This document shows, one piece after another, positions 36,835 to 42,207 of a stretch of DNA of 64,000 nt. This stretch comes from Ralstonia wenshanensis. GTDB taxonomy: Bacteria > Pseudomonadota > Gammaproteobacteria > Burkholderiales > Burkholderiaceae. Under the pieces are notes generated by a model that did not search any database, was not told the origin of the DNA, and saw only the letters and a list, made by a program, of their open reading frames with translations. The position numbers and the translations under genes are program-made. The DNA is taken from positions 1,736,001 to 1,800,000 of the forward strand of contig NZ_CP076413.1 in NCBI RefSeq assembly GCF_021173085.1. Reading direction: 5' to 3'. Position 1 is the stretch's first letter. Each line of letters starts with the position of its first letter.

Positions 36835-38247
36835 ATGACTCACGATGCCTTCCTGCAAGCCTGCGTTGATGCCATCGGTGCAACGCACGTCCTGACCGTA
36901 CCGGAAGACCAGGCGCCTTACCTCACCGATTGGCGCAAGCGTTTCTCGGGTCGCGCACGCGCAGTATTGCGTCCCGCCAGCGCTGACGAAGTGGCTGCGC
37001 TCGTGCGTCTGTGCGGCGAACATGGCGTGCCGATCGTGCCGCAAGGCGGCAACACCGGCTTGTGCGGGGGCGCCACGCCCGACATGGAAGGCAACGCGGT
37101 GGTGATCTCGTTGCAGCGCATGCAGCGTGTGCGCGCCGTCGACCCGATCAACAACACCATCACCGTGGATGCCGGCTGCATCCTGGCCAACGTGCAGCAG
37201 GCCGCCGCCGATGCGGGCCGACTCTTCCCGCTAAGCCTGGCAGCCGAGGGCAGTTGCACGATCGGCGGCAATCTTTCGACCAACGCCGGCGGCACCGCCG
37301 TCTTGCGCTACGGCAACGCGCGCGAATTGTGCCTGGGCATCGAAGCAGTTCTGCCCAACGGCGAACTGTGGAACGGCCTGCGCGGCCTGCGCAAGGACAA
37401 CACGGGTTACGACTTGCGTGACCTATTGATCGGCGCAGAAGGCACGCTCGGCATCATCACCGGTGCGATGCTGAAGCTGTTTCCCCAACCGCGCGCCAAG
37501 GTGACGGCGCTGGCGGCGCTGCAATCGCCGCGTCAGGCACTGGAGTTTCTATCGCTGGCGCAAGGCCACGCGGGGACACTGCTGACGGGCTTCGAGCTGA
37601 TGTCGGCGTTTTGTCTGGAGCTGGTGCGCAAGCATTACCCGCAGTTGCGCGTGCCCTTCACGCAGGCATATCCGCAATACGTGCTGCTGGAACTGTCCGA
37701 TCTGGAAAGCGAAGAACACGCGCGCACGCTCTTCGAATCGCTCATGGAAGACGCGCTCGCGCGCGGCGTGATCGACGATGCGGCGGTGGCGGAATCGGTA
37801 GCCCAGTCGCGCGACTTCTGGAGCCTGCGCGAACACATTCCGCTGGCGCAGGCCGATGAAGGCAAGAACATCAAGCACGACATTGGCGTACCCATCTCGC
37901 GCATTGCCGACTTCATTGACGTGACCGACCGTGCGCTGGCCGCTGCCTACCCCAACATCCGCATGGTGACGTTCGGCCATCTTGGCGACGGCAACCTGCA
38001 TTACAACGTATCGCCGCCGGAAGGCCATGCGCACGACGCGTTCCTGGCCAATCAGGACGGCATCAACCGCATCGTGCACGACAGCGTGCATGCGCATGGC
38101 GGCTCAATTTCGGCCGAACACGGCATCGGGCAACTCAAGCGCGAAGACAACGCGCGCTACAAGAGCCCCGTTGAACTGGCGGCGATGCGCGCGATCAAGC
38201 AGGCATTGGACCCGCGCGGCCTGATGAATCCGGGGAAGGTGTTGTAA
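36835..38247 (+). CDS. FAD-binding oxidoreductase (GlcD / D-2-hydroxyglutarate dehydrogenase family)
   Basis: 470 residues. N-terminal PCMH/FAD domain with VPIVPQGGNTGLCGGATPD, LSLAAEGSCTIGGNLSTNAGGTAVLRYGNARE and DLLIGAEGTLGIITGAML. The C-terminal FAD-oxidase domain has KHDIGVPIS, VTFGHLGDGNLHYNV and GGSISAEHGIGQLKRED, which carry the metal/substrate-binding His residues. These flavoenzymes oxidise D-2-hydroxy acids (lactate, glycolate, 2-hydroxyglutarate) and pass electrons to a flavoprotein or quinone. Exact substrate uncertain. Third gene of wrbA-DUF2069-this gene. Confidence 0.87.
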   Translation: MTHDAFLQACVDAIGATHVLTVPEDQAPYLTDWRKRFSGRARAVLRPASADEVAALVRLCGEHGVPIVPQGGNTGLCGGATPDMEGNAVVISLQRMQRVRAVDPINNTITVDAGCILANVQQAAADAGRLFPLSLAAEGSCTIGGNLSTNAGGTAVLRYGNARELCLGIEAVLPNGELWNGLRGLRKDNTGYDLRDLLIGAEGTLGIITGAMLKLFPQPRAKVTALAALQSPRQALEFLSLAQGHAGTLLTGFELMSAFCLELVRKHYPQLRVPFTQAYPQYVLLELSDLESEEHARTLFESLMEDALARGVIDDAAVAESVAQSRDFWSLREHIPLAQADEGKNIKHDIGVPISRIADFIDVTDRALAAAYPNIRMVTFGHLGDGNLHYNVSPPEGHAHDAFLANQDGINRIVHDSVHAHGGSISAEHGIGQLKREDNARYKSPVELAAMRAIKQALDPRGLMNPGKVL

Positions 38248-38264
38248 GGCGATTCTGCCTTGCT

Positions 38265-38468
38265 TCAGCCGAACAGCTTCAGCGTGTAGTTCGCCACCGC
38301 GAAGAGAACTGTCGCGGCCAGCATCCACAACAGCATGCGCGGTACGCCGCTGGGCGGCAGACGATGATCGCCGGCGTTGGAACGGTCACCGATGCGCCCG
38401 CTCTGGGCGCTACGGATGTAAGTGCTACGTGACGACCCTGCCGGGCGTCGTGCATGACGTGTGCTCAT
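38265..38468 (-). CDS. Small protein with a C-terminal membrane anchor
   Basis: 67 residues; the ATG at 38468 has GGAGG about 8 nt upstream, which is good support for a real gene. The first ~43 residues are Arg/Ser/Gly-rich and basic, and then a single hydrophobic helix (MLLWMLAATVLFAVANYTL) ends the protein with KLFG. It is probably an inner-membrane tail-anchored or N-in protein. No family recognised. Convergent with the GlcD-like gene, 17 bp between stops. Confidence 0.55.
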   Translation of the reverse strand: MSTRHARRPAGSSRSTYIRSAQSGRIGDRSNAGDHRLPPSGVPRMLLWMLAATVLFAVANYTLKLFG

Positions 38469-38838
38469 CGTGGTTTCCTCCCTGCCCCATGGCTAGCGCC
38501 TCGCCCAGCCCCCTGCAGCCATGGCGAAACACAGCAGCCCCATGGATTGCTCCCTGGCTGCCCAAACAAGACTCCCTCTTTTCCCGTCTGGTCCGAACCG
38601 AAAAGGCTTCGTCACGCCCGTTTGGCGTGCGTAGGCACGGTGTCCCGCGCCATTGCGCGGAATTTCGAATGAAACGTTATTGTTGTGTGGCACTACCCGA
38701 CGCCACGAAATGTATCAAAAATCCCCCCAATTGGGGGGTACGTATTTTAGGTATCACCTTTTGGATGATGCGCGGGAACGACGCTTGCGGGCTCGATTAG
38801 GGCAAACCCGAAACTCGACCCACGTATGGAGGCAGCCC
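38469..38838. other. Non-coding gap with a G/C palindrome upstream of a micro-protein gene
   Basis: 370 bp between the small membrane protein (leftward) and the proline-rich protein (rightward). It should hold two divergent promoters. The only distinct structure is the palindrome at 38723-38738. No other gene-like frame with a ribosome site was seen. Confidence 0.5.
38723..38738. promoter_or_regulatory. 16-bp perfect palindrome CCCCCCAATTGGGGGG
   Basis: Six C, AATT, six G: identical on both strands, 101 bp upstream of the proline-rich protein start and followed at once by TACGTA and an AT-rich stretch. It looks like a dimeric regulator site placed upstream of a promoter. No T run follows, so it is not a terminator. 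The binding protein is unknown to me. Confidence 0.5.
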
Positions 38839-39036
38839 ATGCCCGCTTCGCCTGATCTGACCAAGCGTGCCCACATCACGCCGCCGCAGCCCCCCGAACA
38901 GCCCCCGCACCCGCCGCCGGAAATGCCGCCGCCCGACGAACCGGCCCACGACCCGGTGCACGACCCAGAACCCCAAACACCCCCAATCGAACTGCCACCC
39001 GGGGAGCTACCGCCGGAAATCCCGCCCCAGCACTAG
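38839..39036 (+). CDS. Small proline-rich protein
   Basis: 65 residues from the ATG at 38839, preceded by GGAGG six bases upstream; the open frame continues upstream but without a ribosome site. After MPASPDLTKRAHI the protein is built of short Pro/Glu/His runs (PPQPPEQPPHPPPEMPPPDEP, then DPVHDPEPQTPP and GELPPEIPPQH). Acidic, no signal peptide or membrane helix, certainly disordered. It resembles the 45-residue protein at 6159-6296 in composition and in the PPPDEP motif. Followed by a strong terminator, which shows a dedicated transcript. Function unknown. Confidence 0.6.
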   Translation: MPASPDLTKRAHITPPQPPEQPPHPPPEMPPPDEPAHDPVHDPEPQTPPIELPPGELPPEIPPQH

Positions 39037-39065
39037 CGCTGCGCAACATCCCATCTGTTAGAATC

Positions 39066-39100
39066 GCGGCCTCCCGGGCACCCGGAGGCCGCGCGTTTTT
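39066..39100 (+). terminator. Intrinsic terminator after the proline-rich protein gene
   Basis: GCGGCCTCC pairs with GGAGGCCGC, with an inner GGG/CCC, and five T follow on the plus strand. It starts 30 bp after the stop codon and separates this transcript from tRNA-Arg. Confidence 0.85.
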
Positions 39101-39132
39101 GGGTTGCCTGGGCAGCCTGCATGTCTGCACAT

Positions 39133-39209
39133 CTGCCCATAGCTCAGTTGGATAGAGCATCGGCCTTCTAAGCCGACGGTCGGGGGTTCGAATCCCTCTG
39201 GGCAGGCCA
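39133..39209 (+). tRNA. tRNA-Arg (anticodon TCT)
   Basis: 77 nt with encoded CCA. Acceptor CTGCCCA/TGGGCAG, anticodon stem TCGGC/GCCGA around CTTCTAA (anticodon TCT, reads AGA, a rare codon in this high-GC genome), T-loop GGTTCGAATCC. It is the last gene before the T6SS locus, so its 3' end is a possible integration point. Confidence 0.95.
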
Positions 39210-39377
39210 CCGATCCCTATGGATCAAGCACTTACGTTGAGCGTCACCGCGACGATTTAACGAGTGAGCAGGGGAACGTGTGCTCAGGTTGCATCCTTGG
39301 CACGTATCCCACGATCTCGACTGACCGCCAACGCCACTGCTTCCCCCCACTCGCCACACAGATTAGCCTCCTTGCCC

Positions 39378-40607
39378 CTATCGCTGAGGGCCTGTTGGCT
39401 CTGGATTTGGCACGCTTTCAAGAACGATCTCCACGCGTCGGTTCAACGCCCTACCCGCGGCGGTGCGGTTATCTCCAACGGGATCTTTCACGCCACGACC
39501 AATGATGGACAAGCGGTCCGATGTGATCCCGCTCTCTTGCAGATGCCGCCCCACCGCCCTGGCGCGTGCGGTTGACAGCGCGAGGTTCGACTCCATGCGA
39601 TCGCGCGGTCCGGGGGCATCGTCGGTGTGCCCGAGCACGGTGACCTTGCCACGCGTGTCGGCGAGCACGGTGGCAAGCCGGTCAAGCTGGCGCGCGAGCA
39701 TAGGCGTGAGATCTGCTCGGCCGGAGGCGAAACCTTCATCGCTATTGAAGGCGAGATAGATTCGATCGTCTTTTGTGCTGATGCCGACCGGGGCCGCCCC
39801 GGCCTCGGGAGCCAGCGCGCGCGCAATGCGATCCCCCAACGATTCACGCTGCTTGAGCAATTGCGCGGACAGTGCCTCCACCTTCGCAACCAGCGCTTGA
39901 TTGTCTTGGCGCTGGCGGTGGAGCATGAACGTCAGGCCCAGTACGATCCCTGTCACGATGAGCCCGGTGACAACAACGATGGGCTGCCAAGACCGTTCCA
40001 AAGGCGCTTCTCGCAGGAGTAGCACTTCGGGTAGAGGTTTGTTGACGGGCCCGGGCCACTCCGGTATCCAACGTTCATGGGTGATGTGAGGAATGTCCGC
40101 CGTCGCGGATGCGAGTTGCTGACGCGCTGGCAGTGCGATCTTCGGCAATGGCAAACCGCGCTCATCACGAAGGCCGCGCTCGGTCAGTTCGGCGATAACT
40201 TCCAGCGCGTTTGCGCTGGCGTTCGGTGTTTGCTGGAGCTTTTCGATCCATCCACGGCAGCGTTGACCGCAGGCATTTTCGTTGTAGAACTCCGCTAGCA
40301 ATCCATGTTGGAGCCAGACGCCACGCAGACTGTTCGCGCGGCCGCGCACCTGGCTCCCAGCCTGGTCGATGGCGGCGCAGAAGCAGTAATGCACGGCTTC
40401 GATACTGCCGGCATTGAGCCCTGCTGCCAGGCTGGCTTTCTTGAAAGTTGTCAGCCGTGTGCGGGCCTCGGCTCGGAGTGCATCCAGCCGGGCCGCCGAC
40501 TCCAGCTCAGGCGATAACTCATCCAGCAACCAGAACAGCGGTTGGGCGAGGCGAAGGATATGGTTCTTGGTGGCACTTTGCGTGCCAGTTTGATTCGTAA
40601 ACGTCAT
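39378..40607 (-). CDS. Second TssL/DotU-like protein with C-terminal OmpA domain
   Basis: 409 residues. The N-terminal ~175 residues are a divergent DotU/TssL cytoplasmic domain (LRLAQPLFWLLDEL, SIEAVHYCFCAAIDQAG, WLQHGLLAEFYNE), shorter than usual and lacking the GFEGKYR-like motif. One membrane helix follows (~PIVVVTGLIVTGIVLGLTFML), a coiled-coil stretch (NQALVAKVEALSAQLLKQRESL), then an OmpA/MotB peptidoglycan-binding domain (LATVLADTRGKVTVLGHTDDAPGPRDR, NLALSTARARAVGRHL, GVKDPVGDNRTAAGRALNRRVEI). It comes after tagF at the distal end of the operon and is clearly distinct from the canonical tssL at 45196. It may anchor the membrane complex to the cell wall in addition to, or instead of, that protein. 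Confidence 0.78.
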   Translation of the reverse strand: MTFTNQTGTQSATKNHILRLAQPLFWLLDELSPELESAARLDALRAEARTRLTTFKKASLAAGLNAGSIEAVHYCFCAAIDQAGSQVRGRANSLRGVWLQHGLLAEFYNENACGQRCRGWIEKLQQTPNASANALEVIAELTERGLRDERGLPLPKIALPARQQLASATADIPHITHERWIPEWPGPVNKPLPEVLLLREAPLERSWQPIVVVTGLIVTGIVLGLTFMLHRQRQDNQALVAKVEALSAQLLKQRESLGDRIARALAPEAGAAPVGISTKDDRIYLAFNSDEGFASGRADLTPMLARQLDRLATVLADTRGKVTVLGHTDDAPGPRDRMESNLALSTARARAVGRHLQESGITSDRLSIIGRGVKDPVGDNRTAAGRALNRRVEIVLESVPNPEPTGPQR

Positions 40608-40699
40608 GTAATTAGAGCTCCGCCATCAGACACATCAAATCGCCTACGCTCGCGATTTGAGACGCGGATGTGCGATCTACCTCCCAAAGGCAGCCAACA

Positions 40700-41347
40700 C
40701 TACCCGGTTGTAACCGAGGCAGAGGCCAATCTTGGCGGACTAGGGGCCGTGTGAGTCGAGGATTGAGGAGCGTGCCCGAATAGCTGGAACCGATTCTTTG
40801 CGTGAAACGGATTCCATGGCGGCTGCGCCAGTGGGGCGCAATGCCACGCCCAAAGGGCATGCACCACAGCAGCGAAGTTTTGCTTCCCGCGCAAATGGAT
40901 GTGCTCGCACATGACTCTGACCAAGCTGGAGAGCCACGTCGCGGGCGACTCGAGAAGCTGCTCTGCCCAATAGCCGCTTGCGCTCTGCCAAATCACCAGT
41001 GGATACCGCTGCCCCACGCGATCGCGAGACGGCATCACAACACCCACCAAATCGCCATCGCCATCGCCATCGCCATCGCCATCGCCATCGCCATCGCCAT
41101 CGCCATCGCCAGGAAAGCCTAGTTCACGCGCTGACAGCACCAGAAACGTCGGACGCCCATCGCTGCATTGACCGGCTTGGCGTGACACAGGCGACTTTTT
41201 CCCGGACCACACCGCAGCCGCGGTATCAAACCATGTGCGCCACGCCTCGACCTGCTGCGGCGACGCATTGCGACGCAAACAATCGCCTAGCGCCGGCAGC
41301 CTGCCAAAGATGGAGGGAGCCGAAATCACCCCGATCTCCCGGGACAC
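40700..41347 (-). CDS. tagF: T6SS-associated protein TagF (ImpM family) with Gly-Asp repeat
   Basis: 215 residues from a GTG at 41347 with AAGGG seven bases upstream; it overlaps the end of the tssM frame by 22 nt, so it is coupled. N-terminal ImpM motif IFGRLPALGDCLRRNASPQQVEAWRTWFD, then VLSARELGFP. Here, between a beta strand and LVGVVMPSRDRVGQRYPLVIW, the protein carries ten Gly-Asp dipeptides encoded by ten perfect GGCGAT units. TagF represses T6SS assembly after translation, in Pseudomonas independently of the PpkA kinase, and in some bacteria by binding the Fha protein; no kinase, phosphatase or Fha gene is in the window. The repeat leaves the frame intact for any copy number. Confidence 0.82.
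   Translation of the reverse strand: MSREIGVISAPSIFGRLPALGDCLRRNASPQQVEAWRTWFDTAAAVWSGKKSPVSRQAGQCSDGRPTFLVLSARELGFPGDGDGDGDGDGDGDGDGDGDLVGVVMPSRDRVGQRYPLVIWQSASGYWAEQLLESPATWLSSLVRVMCEHIHLRGKQNFAAVVHALWAWHCAPLAQPPWNPFHAKNRFQLFGHAPQSSTHTAPSPPRLASASVTTG
41051..41110. repeat. Ten perfect tandem copies of ATCGCC within tagF
   Basis: 60 bp of uninterrupted hexanucleotide repeat on the plus strand; on the coding strand it reads GGCGAT x10 = (Gly-Asp)10. Perfect copies imply recent expansion or ongoing slippage. Each unit is 6 bp, so copy-number change adds or removes two residues without a frameshift. Confidence 0.97.
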
Positions 41348-42195
41348 TGAAACCCTTGCAACAACCCGGTTGTCCAGGGATTGGCCAAGCTACCGGTATT
41401 GATGTCGAGCTTGGCCTTGCGCCCATCAAAGTCGTATTCGGCAACAAAGTGGCTGGGTGATACGGAGTTGGCGAGCTTGCCCTTGGCGATGACCCGCATC
41501 ATGGCCCATGGGCCATTGGCGGTCAGCGTGGAGGTTTCCGGACGAACGCGTGGGTTGGCAGTGATCTCCGCCCCTTGCCCGCCACGCGGTCCCGGCCATG
41601 TCACCTTGAGCGGGATGACGGGACCGTGAACGTAGCGTTGGCTCTGACCATCGAAGTCCATGTTCAGCTCGACGATCTCCGGGTCGAGCTCCACTACCTT
41701 CATATCCACCTTCCAAGCCATTTTCTTGGCGCCTGGGTCTCGGAAGAAGACCTCGCGGATTTCCTTCGCGCGTTGGAATGGGATCAGGCTCGGGCCTGCC
41801 ACCGGCGGCACATCCGGGGCGCTTAGCTTGTAACGCCACGGGGAAATAGTGGTATCCACGTGCGGCGCCAGCACCTTTTGGAAGAAGTCATCCAGCACGC
41901 CCCCCGAGGCGAAGACCCGGAAGAAATCCTCGGTATCCACGTCCTGGGCTGAGGTTGGATTGAAAGGGTACTTGCCATCAACTGCGCTGCGACAGCTCTC
42001 GCCAATCATGGCGTTCATCTGGGCGATCAGGATGTCACCGATGCCCTTGTTGACGTCGCGTGTTCCCTGCACCACCAAGTCGGTCAGCACCTCCTTTAAG
42101 GGGGCGGGTAATTTCGCTGCCTCCATGCGCAATTGAGCGCCCGCATCTACGTGCGGCGGAAGATTGCGCGTCTCCAGCGCATTGCTCGCAACCAC
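41326..42195 (-). pseudogene. tssM: tssM C-terminal segment, separated from tssM by an in-frame stop
   Basis: 289 codons in the same reading frame as the upstream tssM ORF, beginning at the GTG four codons beyond the TAA; the reading frame is otherwise open to 41326. It encodes the C-terminal part of the TssM periplasmic region (ALETRNLPPHVDAGAQLRMEAAKLPAPLKEVLTDLVVQGTRDVNKGIGDILIAQMNAMIGESCRSAVDGKYPFNP, then FFRVFASGGVLDDFFQKVLAP and ANGPWAMMRVI...FDGRKAKLDI), which includes the region that contacts TssJ and TssL in the membrane complex. It has no signal peptide, and no ribosome-binding site precedes the GTG, so independent translation and export are unlikely. The piece could only function through readthrough or coupled restart plus an unknown route to the periplasm. 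Confidence 0.8.
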
Positions 42196-42204
42196 AAGAG
42201 AGGT

Positions 42205-42207
42205 TTA
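42205..42207 (-). other. tssM: In-frame TAA stop codon within tssM
   Basis: Minus-strand TAA preceded by TAC and followed by ACC, TCT, CTT, GTG. Reading through it joins the two ORFs without changing frame, giving 1285 codons, the normal TssM length. A single base change (TAC or TAT to TAA) explains the interruption; other TssM proteins are expected to have Tyr at this point (consecutive Tyr-Tyr), which is an inference from memory. Confidence 0.85.

Noticed and set aside
39168-39359. ORF ending RDSNPRPSA (minus strand)
   Set aside because: Antisense translation of tRNA-Arg, a common database artefact.
41041-41116. CRISPR-like or VNTR array
   Set aside because: The 6-bp unit has no spacers and lies inside the tagF reading frame; it is a coding microsatellite.
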